Positions 19,032 through 28,660 of a stretch of 64,000 nucleotides of DNA are shown one piece after another. This stretch comes from Marinibacterium anthonyi (GTDB lineage: Bacteria > Pseudomonadota > Alphaproteobacteria > Rhodobacterales > Rhodobacteraceae): positions 1,413,501 to 1,477,500 of the forward strand of contig CP031585.1 of NCBI GenBank assembly GCA_003217735.2. The letters run 5' to 3'. The notes under the pieces were generated by a model. That model did no database searches. It was not told the origin of the DNA and saw nothing but the letters and a program-made list of their open reading frames with translations. A program made the translations under genes and the position numbers. Numbering within the stretch: the stretch's first letter is position 1; each line of letters begins with the position of its first letter.

Positions 19032-19436
19032 ATGCTGAAGCATCGCGGCTTTCCCGGGCGGTTGCCCGGTTCAGATTTCCAGTTCACCGTCCGTCGCGCC
19101 AACCCCAAGGGCGTGACCAAGATCACCCGGCGGGAGCGTTATCGCGACCGCAAGGCCGTGGACAAGCGGGCGGACGCGGCCTTCATGGCCGCGCTGTGGG
19201 ACCATTTCGGCGCCGAGCCGTTCGAACGCGGCAACCTGGATGCCGGCCGGCTGAGCTGGCTGTTCGGGCGCGAGGTGGTGGCGGCCGAGGATCCCTTTGA
19301 CCCTGCAAGCTATGACGCGCTGCTGCGCATCGACGAGGCTGTTGCCCGGGCGTCCTATCCGGATGCGTTCGACGGCGACGGCCTTGGCGATTTCGACGCG
19401 GATGACGGCGACGACGAGGAGGACGAATGGGACTGA
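19032..19436 (+). CDS. Hypothetical acidic-tailed protein in pcc operon
   Basis: 134 aa. The basic N-terminal half (TRRERYRDRKAVDKRAD) and very acidic C-terminus (DFDADDGDDEEDEWD) give a strongly dipolar cytosolic protein. No signal or membrane span. Ribosome site AAGGAGG is ideally spaced. It lies between the 47-aa and 68-aa lipoproteins on the way to pccA, suggesting co-expression with the carboxylase. No known domain recognised. Confidence 0.7.
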   Translation: MLKHRGFPGRLPGSDFQFTVRRANPKGVTKITRRERYRDRKAVDKRADAAFMAALWDHFGAEPFERGNLDAGRLSWLFGREVVAAEDPFDPASYDALLRIDEAVARASYPDAFDGDGLGDFDADDGDDEEDEWD

Positions 19437-19554
19437 TCTGGTCAAGAGCGGATACCCGCCGCATGGCGGAACACCGCGTATGGCCAGCCTGCGGGCGGGA
19501 ACCTTATGTCATGGGACGCGTTAAGATTGCGAAACATGCAGAAGGACAGTACCC

Positions 19555-19761
19555 ATGCCCATCAAACCCATCGTCGTCACCCTTGGTCTTTGTGCAGCCG
19601 TCGCGGCCTGCGGTGAAACCACCGGTCAACAAGCCCTGTTTGGCGGCAGCGCGGGCGCGCTTGGCGGCGCAGCCGTCGGGGCGAACCCGATCGCCACGGC
19701 CGCCGTCGGCGCCGGTGCAAACGTGCTGTATTGCCAGCAGAACCCCGGCAAGTGCAACTGA
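19555..19761 (+). CDS. Small glycine-zipper lipoprotein in pcc operon
   Basis: 68 aa: signal ending in the lipobox AVAAC (Cys 19), then a Gly/Ala-rich zipper (FGGSAGALGGAAVGANPIAT) and a C-terminal segment with two cysteines (YCQQNPGKC) that could form a disulfide. Ribosome site AGAAGGA. Glycine-zipper lipoproteins of this style are small envelope proteins. Function unknown. Confidence 0.7.
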   Translation: MPIKPIVVTLGLCAAVAACGETTGQQALFGGSAGALGGAAVGANPIATAAVGAGANVLYCQQNPGKCN

Positions 19762-19779
19762 TACCGTAAGCCGCGGCGT

Positions 19780-19874
19780 CCGGGGGTTTCCCCCGGCGCA
19801 CGCAGCCGCCCGTCCCGGGCAGCCCGATCCCCAGACAGACACCGTCCCGGCCTTGAGTGGCCAGGGCGGTGTCT
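19780..19874 (+). terminator. Two hairpins between the 68-aa lipoprotein gene and pccA
   Basis: CCGGGGG-TTT-CCCCCGG (19780-19796) is a compact stem. AGACACCG/CGGTGTCT (19837-19844 with 19867-19874) closes a longer imperfect stem 45 bp before pccA. Either could partially terminate upstream transcription or stabilise the pccA message. No long T tract is seen. Confidence 0.4.
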
Positions 19875-19919
19875 TGCGTTTGGTCCCCCAATCATGCGGA
19901 TGAAGACGAAGGACGAGAT

Positions 19920-21941
19920 ATGTTCAAGAAGATCCTGATCGCGAACCGGGGCGAGATCGCCTGCCGGGTCATCAAGACGGCCCGCAAGATGGGCATCCAG
20001 ACCGTCGCCGTCTATTCCGACGCCGACAAGAACGCGCTGCACGTGGCGATGGCGGACGAGGCGATCCACATCGGCCCGCCGCCGGCCAACCAGTCGTACA
20101 TCATCATCGACAAGATCATGGCGGCGATCAGGGAAAGCGGCGCCGAGGCGGTGCATCCGGGCTATGGCTTCCTGTCGGAAAACCCCAAGTTCGCCGAGGC
20201 GCTGGACGCCGCCGGCGTCGCCTTTATCGGGCCGCCCAAGGGCGCGATCGAGGCGATGGGCGACAAGATCACGTCCAAGAAGATCGCGCAGGAGGCCAAC
20301 GTGTCGACCGTGCCCGGCTACATGGGGCTGATCGCGGACGCGGACGAGGCGGTGAAGATTTCCGGCGAGATCGGCTATCCGGTGATGATCAAGGCCAGCG
20401 CCGGGGGCGGCGGCAAGGGGATGCGGATCGCCTGGAACGACGAGGAGGCGCGCGAAGGCTTCCAGAGTTCCAAGAACGAGGCGGCCAATTCCTTCGGCGA
20501 CGACCGGATCTTTATCGAAAAGTTCGTGACCCAGCCGCGCCATATCGAGATCCAGGTGCTGGCCGACCAGCACGGCAATTGCATCTACCTGGGCGAACGC
20601 GAATGTTCGATCCAGCGCCGCAACCAGAAGGTCATCGAGGAAGCGCCGTCGCCGTTCCTGGATGAAGCCACCCGCAAGGCCATGGGCGAACAATCCTGCG
20701 CGCTGGCCAAGGCGGTTGGCTATGCGTCGGCGGGCACGGTCGAATTCATCGTCGATGGCGACCGGAACTTCTATTTCCTCGAGATGAACACGCGCCTGCA
20801 GGTGGAACACCCGGTGACCGAGCTGATCACCGGCGTCGACCTGGTGGAACAGATGATCCGGGTGGCCAATGGCGAGCCGCTGAGCCTGACCCAGGACGAC
20901 GTGAAGCTGAACGGCTGGGCGATGGAAAGCCGGCTGTACGCCGAGGATCCCTATCGCAACTTCCTGCCGTCGATCGGCCGGCTGACACGGTATCGCCCGC
21001 CGGCGGAAACCGAAAGCTATGCGCCCGGCGTGGTGCCGAGCGAACCGGTGATCCGTAACGATACCGGCGTCTACGAAGGCGGCGAGATTTCGATGTTCTA
21101 CGACCCGATGATCGCCAAGCTGTGCACCTGGGGCAAGGATCGCCTGAGCGCCATCGAAGAGATGCGCGGCGCGCTGGATGCCTTCGAGGTGGAAGGGATC
21201 GGGCACAACCTGCCGTTCCTGAGCGCGGTGATGGACCATCCGAAATTCGTCGCCGGAGAGATGACGACGGCCTTCATCGCCGAGGAATATCCCGAAGGGT
21301 TCGACGGCGTCATGCTGTCCGAAGGCGCGCTGAAGAAGGTCGCGGCGGCGGCGGCGGCAATGAACCGGGTGGCCGAGATCCGGCGCACGCGCGTGTCGGG
21401 GCGCATGGACAACCACGAACGCACCGTGGGCACCGATTGGGTGGTGACGGCGCAGGGCACCAGCTTTGCCGTGAGCATTGCCGCCGATCATGACGGCGCG
21501 ACGGTGTCGTTCGACGACGGCGCGGCGCTGCGCGTGGCCAGCGACTGGACGCCGGGCAAGACGCTGGCGGTTCTGAGCATCGACGGCGCGCCGGTGACGC
21601 TGAAGGTCGAACCGATCTCGGGCGGGTTCCGGGTGCGGACCGGCGGCGCGGACATGAAGGTGCACGTGCGCACCCCGCGCCAGCACGAACTGGCGCTGCT
21701 GATGCCCGAAAAGCTGCCCCCCGATACGTCCAAGCTTCTGCTGTGTCCGATGCCGGGGCTGATCGTGAAGGTCAATGTCGAGGTCGGCCAGGAGGTGCAG
21801 GACGGTCAGGCGCTGTGCACCGTCGAGGCGATGAAGATGGAAAACATCCTGCGCGCCGAGAAGAAGGGCGTGATTTCCAAGATCAACGCGGCGCCGGGCG
21901 ACAGCCTGGCGGTCGACGACGTGATCATGGAATTCGAATGA
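19920..21941 (+). CDS. pccA: Propionyl-CoA carboxylase, alpha (biotin carboxylase/BCCP) subunit
   Basis: 673 aa. Biotin carboxylase domain at residues ~1-450 (MFKKILIANRGEIACRVIKT start, ATP-binding MIKASAGGGGKGMRI, EMNTRLQVEHPVTE), a linker/BT domain, then a C-terminal biotinyl domain with EAMKM, biotinylated Lys at 639. ATP and bicarbonate carboxylate the biotin for PccB. The start at 19920 gives the standard N-terminus; upstream codons are not conserved. With PccB it forms the alpha6-beta6-type enzyme of propionate assimilation. Confidence 0.95.
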   Translation: MFKKILIANRGEIACRVIKTARKMGIQTVAVYSDADKNALHVAMADEAIHIGPPPANQSYIIIDKIMAAIRESGAEAVHPGYGFLSENPKFAEALDAAGVAFIGPPKGAIEAMGDKITSKKIAQEANVSTVPGYMGLIADADEAVKISGEIGYPVMIKASAGGGGKGMRIAWNDEEAREGFQSSKNEAANSFGDDRIFIEKFVTQPRHIEIQVLADQHGNCIYLGERECSIQRRNQKVIEEAPSPFLDEATRKAMGEQSCALAKAVGYASAGTVEFIVDGDRNFYFLEMNTRLQVEHPVTELITGVDLVEQMIRVANGEPLSLTQDDVKLNGWAMESRLYAEDPYRNFLPSIGRLTRYRPPAETESYAPGVVPSEPVIRNDTGVYEGGEISMFYDPMIAKLCTWGKDRLSAIEEMRGALDAFEVEGIGHNLPFLSAVMDHPKFVAGEMTTAFIAEEYPEGFDGVMLSEGALKKVAAAAAAMNRVAEIRRTRVSGRMDNHERTVGTDWVVTAQGTSFAVSIAADHDGATVSFDDGAALRVASDWTPGKTLAVLSIDGAPVTLKVEPISGGFRVRTGGADMKVHVRTPRQHELALLMPEKLPPDTSKLLLCPMPGLIVKVNVEVGQEVQDGQALCTVEAMKMENILRAEKKGVISKINAAPGDSLAVDDVIMEFE

Positions 21942-22100
21942 CCCTTCGGGCCGCTCATATCCCGGCGCCTTCGGGTGCCTTGGGCGTCATGGGCATTGTG
22001 GGCGGCCCGTGTCGCCGGTCCGGGGCCGTGGCCCCGGCAACCGGCTGTTCACCTTTGCGCGCTAGCGTCGGGGCAGGATCTGTCCGGGCGGAAGGGCGTG

Positions 22101-22607
22101 ATGGGACGATTGCTGGCGATGGGGCTGTGCCTGCTGGTGGCTGCGGGCTGCAAGCTCGACCGGGAGGACGCGCTGCGGGACGAGCTTGCGGGCTGGCTTT
22201 CGGTGGCCGAGGTGCTGGAGTTCCGGTCGCGGTCGACCTGCACCGGCGCGGTGCTGCGGCTGAAGGATGCGGTGATCAGCGACCGGCTGACCAAGGCGAC
22301 GTCGGTCGAGACGGCGGTGCATTACCTGCGCGCCGGGCGGGCGGTGGCCTTCGTGCTGGTGGATGCCACCCCGAACGAGGTGTCGGAACGGATCATGACG
22401 GCCAGCCTGGAACAGGGGCTGGGGCTGTTGTCCAACGGGCTGGGCGCGGCCAAGCGGTGCCTGTCGGACCGGGGCGGGATGGCGTTTTATGCCGCGATCA
22501 TGTCGCCCGATGCGGTGATGATCTACGATCCGGGGGGCAATTCGCTGACGCTGGTGCACAGGCAGTCGACGGTGCCTCTGGCGATCTTCCTGCGCGGGAA
22601 CGTCTGA
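22101..22607 (+). CDS. Conserved hypothetical lipoprotein downstream of pccA
   Basis: 168 aa starting at ATG 22101 after GGAAGGG. Lipoprotein signal MGRLLAMGLCLLVAAGC with Cys at 17, then a compact domain with two further cysteines (RSTCTGAVLRLK, GAAKRCLSDRGGMAFYAA). No catalytic motif recognised. It follows pccA by 159 bp across an 8-bp perfect stem (22020-22037) and is probably in the same regulon. Cellular location: inner or outer membrane, periplasmic face. Confidence 0.65.
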   Translation: MGRLLAMGLCLLVAAGCKLDREDALRDELAGWLSVAEVLEFRSRSTCTGAVLRLKDAVISDRLTKATSVETAVHYLRAGRAVAFVLVDATPNEVSERIMTASLEQGLGLLSNGLGAAKRCLSDRGGMAFYAAIMSPDAVMIYDPGGNSLTLVHRQSTVPLAIFLRGNV

Positions 22608-22956
22608 CGCGGTCTCTGCCGGTTCGGGGGCAGCGGATGTTGGGTGCCCGGTCCGCGTGGTGCGGCTTTGGGGCTGGGGCGCTTGGATTGTTCGCGTGGT
22701 GTGGATCGGTGCCTCGTGAATCGGTGCCGGGTGGATCGGTGCCGCGTGGAACGTTCGGGCAAGGCGAGTCCGAGCCGCGTCGAATGGCGGCCCGGTCAAC
22801 GCAACGTCGGTTTGCGCGTCCTCGGGCCGCGCAGGGGCGATCGGTGCATTGCAGGTGCGTGCCAGGCCTGTCCGAAATCAGCCAGTCCGCGCAATGGCAG
22901 ACCGACATAAGTCATTCCGTGGCCAGTCGCGTCACGAACAGTCGCGCCACGAACTG
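22608..22956. other. 349-bp non-coding region with 15-bp tandem repeats
   Basis: No credible gene. 22701-22745 contains three 15-bp units of the form GTGGATCGGTGCCGC, with a decaying fourth. 22920-22965 has a weaker repetition around CAGTCGCG.CACGAAC. Small open frames here are low-complexity Arg/Pro-rich and look spurious. Confidence 0.5.
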
Positions 22957-23427
22957 TCAGTCGGAAATTTCCTCGGTGCCCTGGGCCCGACGTTCGCGGA
23001 CCTCTTCCTGGCGCGAGGTGGTCTTGTCGATGGTCCGCGTGATCTCGCGCACCGAATACGGCAGGGGCTTGCGCAGGATGACGGTGCCGTCCTTGTCGAC
23101 CAGCACCATCTGGAATCCGCGCGGGCGCAGTTTGGACCGGATCGCGCCGGGCGCGGCCGGGTCGGTGTCGGTCAGGACCACCACGTCGCGGTCGGCCAGG
23201 CGCGGGATGTCGGCCTTCAGGTTGGCGATCTGCTGCTGGAACTTCGGGTCGGCCGGCGTGTCGGCAAAGACCACGATGGGCCGGGCGATCCACTGGAAAC
23301 TGTCCAGCGTGAAATCCCCGGCCTCGACGATCGCCCCGGGGACCGGCGCGGGCGCCGGATCTTCGGCGGCATGGACGCAGGCGGCGGCGAGGATCCCGGC
23401 AAGGGCGAAGGCGATCAGTCTTGTCAT
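22957..23427 (-). CDS. DUF4174 secreted protein
   Basis: 156 aa. Signal peptide (MTRLIAFALAGILAAACVHA), then a thioredoxin-like-fold DUF4174 domain (RPIVVFADTPADPKFQQQIA, DRDVVVLTDTDP, GFQMVLVDKDGTVILRKP). No CxxC redox pair is present, so it is probably not an active thioredoxin. The start at 23425-23427 gives the signal; the upstream extension is unrelated. It is transcribed against the pcc/mcm direction. Periplasmic, function unknown. Confidence 0.8.
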   Translation of the reverse strand: MTRLIAFALAGILAAACVHAAEDPAPAPVPGAIVEAGDFTLDSFQWIARPIVVFADTPADPKFQQQIANLKADIPRLADRDVVVLTDTDPAAPGAIRSKLRPRGFQMVLVDKDGTVILRKPLPYSVREITRTIDKTTSRQEEVRERRAQGTEEISD

Positions 23428-23526
23428 GGGTCCGACTATAGACGGTGCAGGGACCGAAGGCACAAGTCGCGTCTGCGCGATGGGGGAAAATTTTAGCTTT
23501 AAGGCCTTGATGAGGGGTGCGGCGCA

Positions 23527-24588
23527 ATGATGGCCCCGACCCCAGACATCCGGCCGGTGGGGGCGGCCCTTGCCGAATGGAGCCGCCGCGCCATGGACGT
23601 CATCCTGCATATCGGGGCGCATCGCACCGCAACCACCACGTTCCAGCATTACCTGCGCGCCCAGTCCGATTGGCTGGACAGGGCCGATGTGGGATTCTGG
23701 GGGCCGGGGCGCACGCGGTCGGGGCTGTTTCACGGGCTGCACGCGGCCGGGTATGGGGCTGGCGGATCCCCGACTGATGGATCGCAGCCGGCGTGCCGCC
23801 GGGCCATGGGCCGGGTGGCGCTGAACCTGGCGCAGGCCCGCGATCGGGGGCGCGCGGTCCTGCTGGTCAGCGACGAGAACATGGCCGGATCGGTGCGCGA
23901 CAACCTGCGCAGCGGCAGGCTGTATCCGGGGATCGGCGCCCGGCTGTCGCGCCTGCACGCGGCCTTTGGCGGACAGGTGTCGCAGGTGGTTCTGACGATC
24001 CGCAGCCAGGACCTGTACTGGACCTCGGCCCTGGCCTTTGGCGTGACGCGCGGGTGCCGCGTGCCGCGAACCGAAGACCTGGACCGAATCGTCACCGCCG
24101 CGCGCAGCTGGCGCGACGTGATCGCGGATGTGGCCTGCGCCATGCCCGGCGCGCGCATCCGCGCGCTGCCGTTCGAGGCCATGGGCGGGCGCCCCGAGAC
24201 GTTGCTGTCGGCCATGCTGGGCCGCGCGGTGCCGGCGGGTGAACGCCGCCATCTGAACCGGGCGCCGGACCTGGCCGCCTTGCGCGAGATCGCGGGGGCG
24301 GACGGTTTGCCCGATGGTCTGTCCGATGGTCTGTCCGCGGGCCACGGCCGCTGGCAGCCCTTCGATGCCCACCAGGCCGCCGCCCTGCGCGAGACCTACC
24401 AGGACGACCTGTTCTGGCTGGCCGCCGGCGCCGACGGGCTGGCCGAACCGATCACCAAGACGGCGAACCCGACACATTCGCATACCACCAAACCGACAAA
24501 CGAGGCGGGGCAAACCCCGCCGCCGACCGACATGACAAGAGGACGTTCCCATGACAGCCAGCAAAGACGAATGGCGCCGCCTCGCTGA
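23527..24588 (+). CDS. P-loop sulfotransferase-like protein
   Basis: 353 aa. [20 protein letters not shown] (residues ~25-44) resembles the 5'-phosphosulfate loop of sulfotransferases. Later segments ([31 protein letters not shown]) fit the 3'-phosphate-binding part. The extreme C-terminus is low-complexity and overlaps the mcm start by 38 bp. Starts at 23527, 23530 or 23593 are possible. Location directly before mcm recurs in Rhodobacteraceae as far as I recall. Substrate unknown; activity unproven. Confidence 0.65.
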   Translation: MMAPTPDIRPVGAALAEWSRRAMDVILHIGAHRTATTTFQHYLRAQSDWLDRADVGFWGPGRTRSGLFHGLHAAGYGAGGSPTDGSQPACRRAMGRVALNLAQARDRGRAVLLVSDENMAGSVRDNLRSGRLYPGIGARLSRLHAAFGGQVSQVVLTIRSQDLYWTSALAFGVTRGCRVPRTEDLDRIVTAARSWRDVIADVACAMPGARIRALPFEAMGGRPETLLSAMLGRAVPAGERRHLNRAPDLAALREIAGADGLPDGLSDGLSAGHGRWQPFDAHQAAALRETYQDDLFWLAAGADGLAEPITKTANPTHSHTTKPTNEAGQTPPPTDMTRGRSHDSQQRRMAPPR

Positions 24589-26683
24589 AGGTGAGCTGCG
24601 CAACCGGACGGTCGACGATCTGACCTGGAAGACGCTCGAGGGCATCGACGTCTCTCCGATCTATACCGAGGAGGACCTGGAGGGGGTCGACCACCTGGGC
24701 ACGATCCCGGGCCAGGCGCCGTTCCTGCGCGGCGTGAAGGCGACGATGTATGCCGGGCGCCCCTGGACGATCCGGCAATATGCCGGGTTCTCGACGGCCG
24801 AGGATTCGAACGCCTTCTACCGCAAGGCGCTGGCCGCCGGGCAACAGGGCGTGTCGGTGGCCTTCGACCTGGCCACGCACCGCGGCTATGACAGCGACCA
24901 TCCCCGGGTGGTCGGTGACGTGGGCAAGGCCGGCGTGGCGATCGACAGCGTCGAGGACATGAAGATCCTGTTCGACGGCATCCCGCTGGACAAGGTGTCG
25001 GTGTCGATGACGATGAACGGCGCGGTGATCCCGGTGCTGGCGAACTTCATCGTCGCGGGCGAGGAGCAGGGACACGACAAGTCGGTGCTGTCGGGGACCA
25101 TCCAGAACGACATCCTGAAGGAGTTCATGGTCCGCAACACGTATATCTATCCGCCCGAACCGTCGATGCGGATCATCGCGGACATCATCGAATATACCTC
25201 GGGCGAGATGCCCAGGTTCAACTCGATCTCGATCTCGGGCTACCACATGCAGGAGGCCGGCGCGAACCTGGTGCAGGAGCTGGCGTTCACGCTGGCCGAC
25301 GGGCGCGAATACGTGCGCGCGGCGCTGGCCAAGGGCATGGATGTCGACACGTTCGCCGGGCGGCTGAGCTTTTTCTTCTGCATCGGCATGAACTTCTTCA
25401 TGGAGGCCGCCAAGCTGCGCGCCGCGCGGCTGCTGTGGCACCGCATCATGTCGGAATTCGAACCCAAGAACCCCAAGTCGATGATGCTGCGCACCCATTG
25501 CCAGACGTCGGGCGTGTCGCTGGCCGAACAGGATCCCTACAACAATGTGGTCCGCACCGCCTACGAGGCGATGTCGGCGGTGCTGGGCGGCACCCAGTCG
25601 CTGCACACGAATTCGTTCGACGAAGCGATTGCGCTGCCAACGGAATTCTCGGCCCGGATCGCGCGGAACACGCAGCTGATCCTGCAGGAGGAAACCGGCG
25701 TGACCAACGTGGTCGATCCGCTGGCGGGGTCCTATTACGTCGAGAAGCTGACGGCGGACCTGGCCGATGCGGCCTGGGCGCTGATCGAGGAGGTCGAGGA
25801 GATGGGCGGCATGACCAAGGCGGTGGCCTCGGGCATGCCCAAGCTGAGGATCGAGGAGGCGGCGGCGACGCGGCAGGCCAAGATCGACCGGGGCGAGGAC
25901 GTGGTGGTCGGCGTCAACAAGTACCGCAAGGACAAGGAAGACCCGATCGACATCCTGGATGTCGACAACGTGGCCGTGCGCGTTTCCCAGGTCGCGCGGC
26001 TTGAGAAGATGCGCAGCGAGCGGGACGAAGACGCCTGCCAGGCGGCGCTGGCCGAACTGGAACGGCGCGCGAAGGAGGGGGGCAACCTGTTGGAAGCGGC
26101 GGTCGAGGCGGCAAGAGCCCGGGCGTCTGTCGGAGAGATCAGCATGGCGATGGAAAAGGAATTCGGCCGCCACAGGGCCGAGGTGAAGACGCTGGCGGGC
26201 GTCTATGGCGCCGCCTACGAAGGGGACGAAGGCTTTGCCGCGATCCAGAAATCGGTGGAGGATTTCGCCGAGGAAGAGGGGCGCCGGCCCCGGATGCTGG
26301 TGGTGAAGATGGGCCAGGACGGGCACGACCGGGGCGCCAAGGTGATCGCCACGGCCTTTGCCGACATCGGCTTTGACGTGGACGTGGGGCCGCTGTTCCA
26401 GACGCCGGAAGAGGCGGCGGAGGACGCCATCGACAACGACGTGCACGTGATCGGGATCTCGTCGCAGGCGGCGGGGCACAAGACGCTGGCGCCGCAGCTG
26501 GTCGAGGCGCTGAAGGCGGCGGGCGCCGAAGACATCATCGTGATCTGCGGCGGCGTGATCCCGCAGCAGGATTACCAGTTCCTGTACGACAACGGGGTCA
26601 AGGCGATCTTTGGCCCCGGCACCAACATCCCCGCGGCGGCCCAGGACATCCTGCGCCTGATCCGCGAGGTCCGGGCCGCCTGA
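24551..26683 (+). CDS. mcm: Methylmalonyl-CoA mutase, single-chain, B12-dependent
   Basis: 710 aa. Converts (R)-methylmalonyl-CoA to succinyl-CoA by adenosylcobalamin radical chemistry. N-terminal TIM barrel with [32 protein letters not shown] and [20 protein letters not shown]-terminal B12-binding domain with DGHDRG (axial His 592), ISSQAAGH and VICGGVIP. Ribosome site AAGAGGA precedes 24551. It completes the propionate route with PccAB; methylmalonyl-CoA epimerase is not in view. A strong hairpin ends the unit. Confidence 0.95.
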   Translation: MTASKDEWRRLAEGELRNRTVDDLTWKTLEGIDVSPIYTEEDLEGVDHLGTIPGQAPFLRGVKATMYAGRPWTIRQYAGFSTAEDSNAFYRKALAAGQQGVSVAFDLATHRGYDSDHPRVVGDVGKAGVAIDSVEDMKILFDGIPLDKVSVSMTMNGAVIPVLANFIVAGEEQGHDKSVLSGTIQNDILKEFMVRNTYIYPPEPSMRIIADIIEYTSGEMPRFNSISISGYHMQEAGANLVQELAFTLADGREYVRAALAKGMDVDTFAGRLSFFFCIGMNFFMEAAKLRAARLLWHRIMSEFEPKNPKSMMLRTHCQTSGVSLAEQDPYNNVVRTAYEAMSAVLGGTQSLHTNSFDEAIALPTEFSARIARNTQLILQEETGVTNVVDPLAGSYYVEKLTADLADAAWALIEEVEEMGGMTKAVASGMPKLRIEEAAATRQAKIDRGEDVVVGVNKYRKDKEDPIDILDVDNVAVRVSQVARLEKMRSERDEDACQAALAELERRAKEGGNLLEAAVEAARARASVGEISMAMEKEFGRHRAEVKTLAGVYGAAYEGDEGFAAIQKSVEDFAEEEGRRPRMLVVKMGQDGHDRGAKVIATAFADIGFDVDVGPLFQTPEEAAEDAIDNDVHVIGISSQAAGHKTLAPQLVEALKAAGAEDIIVICGGVIPQQDYQFLYDNGVKAIFGPGTNIPAAAQDILRLIREVRAA

Positions 26684-26709
26684 GGGCGGTTCGGGACTAT
26701 CCGGGCGAA

Positions 26710-26762
26710 GCGGGGGCCAGCCGGGGCCGGGTGCCGTGCACCCGGCCCCGGCTGGCCCCCGC
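26710..26762. terminator. 25-bp perfect hairpin after mcm
   Basis: Arm 26710-26734 is exactly complementary to 26738-26762, with a 3-base loop (CGT). The stem is nearly all G and C and is unusually long. No T tract follows, so it may be a structural 3' end or bidirectional barrier rather than a classic intrinsic terminator. Confidence 0.7.
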
Positions 26763-26804
26763 CCGCGCATTGTCCAAACGTCAAGCGCATGTCATGAAAC
26801 GGGT

Positions 26805-27413
26805 ATGAGACTCGATCACATCGTCATCGCCGGCGCCACGCTGGCCGAAGCCACCGAGATGGCCGAAGCCGCGCTTGGCGTGCCCTTCGGTCCCGGCGGC
26901 CGGCACGAGATCTTTGGCACGCACAACCGGCTGCTGGGGCTCGACGACGGGCTTTACATCGAAACCATCGCCGTGGATCCCGACGCCGAGCCGCCGGGAC
27001 GGCCCAGGTGGTTCGACCTGGATGCCTTTGACGGCGCGCCGCGGCTGACCAACTGGGTCTGCCGGACGGTCGACCTGAACGGGCTGATCCAGCATCTGCC
27101 GGGGTCGGGCAGGCCGGTGGCGGTGGCGCGGGGCGACCTGCGCTGGCAGATGGCGGTGCCCGATCGCGGGCGGCTGCCGTTCGACAACCTGTGTCCGGCG
27201 CTGATCCAGTGGGAAGGCACGGCCCATCCGTCGCAGCGGCTGGCGAAATCGGGCTGCCGCCTGGCCCGGCTGATCGTCACCCATCCCGAGGCGTCGGACC
27301 TGTCGGCGCTGCTGGAACACCGGTTGTCGGATCCGCGCGTGGTGTTCCGCACCGGCCCCGCCGGGCTGAGCGCCGAGATCGAGACGCCGGACGGGATGCG
27401 GGTTCTGGCATGA
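26805..27413 (+). CDS. VOC-fold glyoxalase-like protein
   Basis: 202 aa. MRLDHIVIAGATLAEATEMA begins a vicinal-oxygen-chelate domain of the Glyoxalase_3 type, with GGRHEIFGTHNRLLGLDDGLYIE as the second strand group. Metal ligands are plausible (His 5, Glu in YIE) but substrate is unknown. The start at 26805 is where similarity begins. It overlaps the following GNAT gene by ATGA. Cytosolic. Confidence 0.8.
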   Translation: MRLDHIVIAGATLAEATEMAEAALGVPFGPGGRHEIFGTHNRLLGLDDGLYIETIAVDPDAEPPGRPRWFDLDAFDGAPRLTNWVCRTVDLNGLIQHLPGSGRPVAVARGDLRWQMAVPDRGRLPFDNLCPALIQWEGTAHPSQRLAKSGCRLARLIVTHPEASDLSALLEHRLSDPRVVFRTGPAGLSAEIETPDGMRVLA

Positions 27414-27889
27414 TCCTGCGCCCGGCGCGGCCCGGGGATGCCGGGGACATCGCGCGCATCACCAACCAGGTCATCGCCGACACGCTGGTGACCTTCACCA
27501 CGATCCTGCGCCGGCCCGAGGATGTCGCCGCCGACATCGCGGCGCGTCTGCCCGCCTACCTGGTGCTGGACAGCGGCGGCGCGGTCGAGGGATTCGCCAC
27601 CTATGGCCCGTTTCGCGGCGGGCCGGGCTATGCGGCGACCTGTGAACATTCGATCCAGCTGTCGCAGGCGATCCGGGGGCAGGGCGGCGGGCGCCTGCTG
27701 ATGACCCGCCTGATGGAGATCGCGCGCGACAGTGGCATCCACGTGATGGTGGCCGGTGTCAGCAGCGTCAATCCCGCCGGCATCGCCTTTCACGCCGCAA
27801 TGGGGTTCACCGAGGTCGGGCGCATGCCCGAGGTCGGACGCAAGCAGGGCCAATGGCTTGACCTGATTCTGATGCAAAAAATCCTGTGA
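27410..27889 (+). CDS. GNAT N-acetyltransferase, phosphinothricin-acetyltransferase-like
   Basis: 159 aa. ILRPARPGDAGDIARITNQV start, acetyl-CoA loop IRGQGGGRLLMTRLMEIAR (Q/RxxGxG/A form) and GIAFHAAMGFTEVGRMPEVG at the C-terminus, as in PAT/YncA relatives that acetylate amino-acid analogues. Translationally coupled to the VOC gene through an ATGA overlap. Exact substrate unknown. Confidence 0.85.
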   Translation: MILRPARPGDAGDIARITNQVIADTLVTFTTILRRPEDVAADIAARLPAYLVLDSGGAVEGFATYGPFRGGPGYAATCEHSIQLSQAIRGQGGGRLLMTRLMEIARDSGIHVMVAGVSSVNPAGIAFHAAMGFTEVGRMPEVGRKQGQWLDLILMQKIL

Positions 27890-27930
27890 ATGCGCTGACA
27901 GTTCCGGCGCGCCGGGATAGGGTCCGGCCC

Positions 27931-28614
27931 ATGTCGATCTGGTCCCGCATCACCGCCGCGATTTCGGCTCTCACCCAGGGTGAGGGGCTGACCGCCGTGT
28001 TCGATCACCTGCGCGCGCCGCCCGAGCGCAGCGTGGCCTTTACCATTGCGGTCATCGCCCTGGGGGCAAAGATGGCCAAGGCCGACGGAAAGGTGACCCG
28101 CGACGAGGTCACCGCCTTTCGCGAGGTCTTTCAGATCGCGCGCGAGGACGAGGCCAACGCGGCCCGGGTCTTCAACCTGGCGCGCACCGACGTGGCCGGG
28201 TACCGCGAATATGCCGAACGCATCCATGACATGTTCCAGCACGATCCGGGCACGCTGTGGGACCTCATGGAAGGGCTGTTCCACATTGCGCTGGCCGACG
28301 GGGTCTATCACCCGGACGAGGCGGCGTTCCTGGAAGACGTGGCGACGATCTTCGGCCTGCCCAGGCACGAGTTCCGGGCCATGCGGGCGCGGTACGTTCC
28401 GGACGCGGCGCCCGATCCCTATACCGTGCTGGGGGTGACCCCGAACATGGAAGTGACCGAGATTCGCCGGGTCTGGCGCCGCCTGGTGCGCGAGACGCAT
28501 CCCGATGCGATGATGGCGCGCGGCCTGCCGGAAGAGGCGATCAAGCTGGCCGAAAAACGCCTGATCGCGATCAACCGCGCCTGGGAGGAAATCAGCCACG
28601 GGGCTGCCACCTGA
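27931..28614 (+). CDS. TerB-DnaJ co-chaperone (DjlA-like)
   Basis: 227 aa. A TerB-like helical domain occupies residues ~30-145 (AKMAKADGKVTRDEVTAFRE, then LADGVYHPDEAAFLEDVATI, both D-G-x-V acidic loops). A C-terminal J domain (PDPYTVLGVTPNMEVTEIRR) contains a recognisable helix end RETHPD in place of HPD-flanking family residues. No N-terminal membrane anchor, unlike E. coli DjlA. Presumed partner of DnaK. Start at 27931 follows GGTCCGG weakly. Confidence 0.85.
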   Translation: MSIWSRITAAISALTQGEGLTAVFDHLRAPPERSVAFTIAVIALGAKMAKADGKVTRDEVTAFREVFQIAREDEANAARVFNLARTDVAGYREYAERIHDMFQHDPGTLWDLMEGLFHIALADGVYHPDEAAFLEDVATIFGLPRHEFRAMRARYVPDAAPDPYTVLGVTPNMEVTEIRRVWRRLVRETHPDAMMARGLPEEAIKLAEKRLIAINRAWEEISHGAAT

Positions 28615-28660
28615 CCATGGGGGGCTTTCCGGATGGGATCGGAAGGCCTACATTCGGGGC

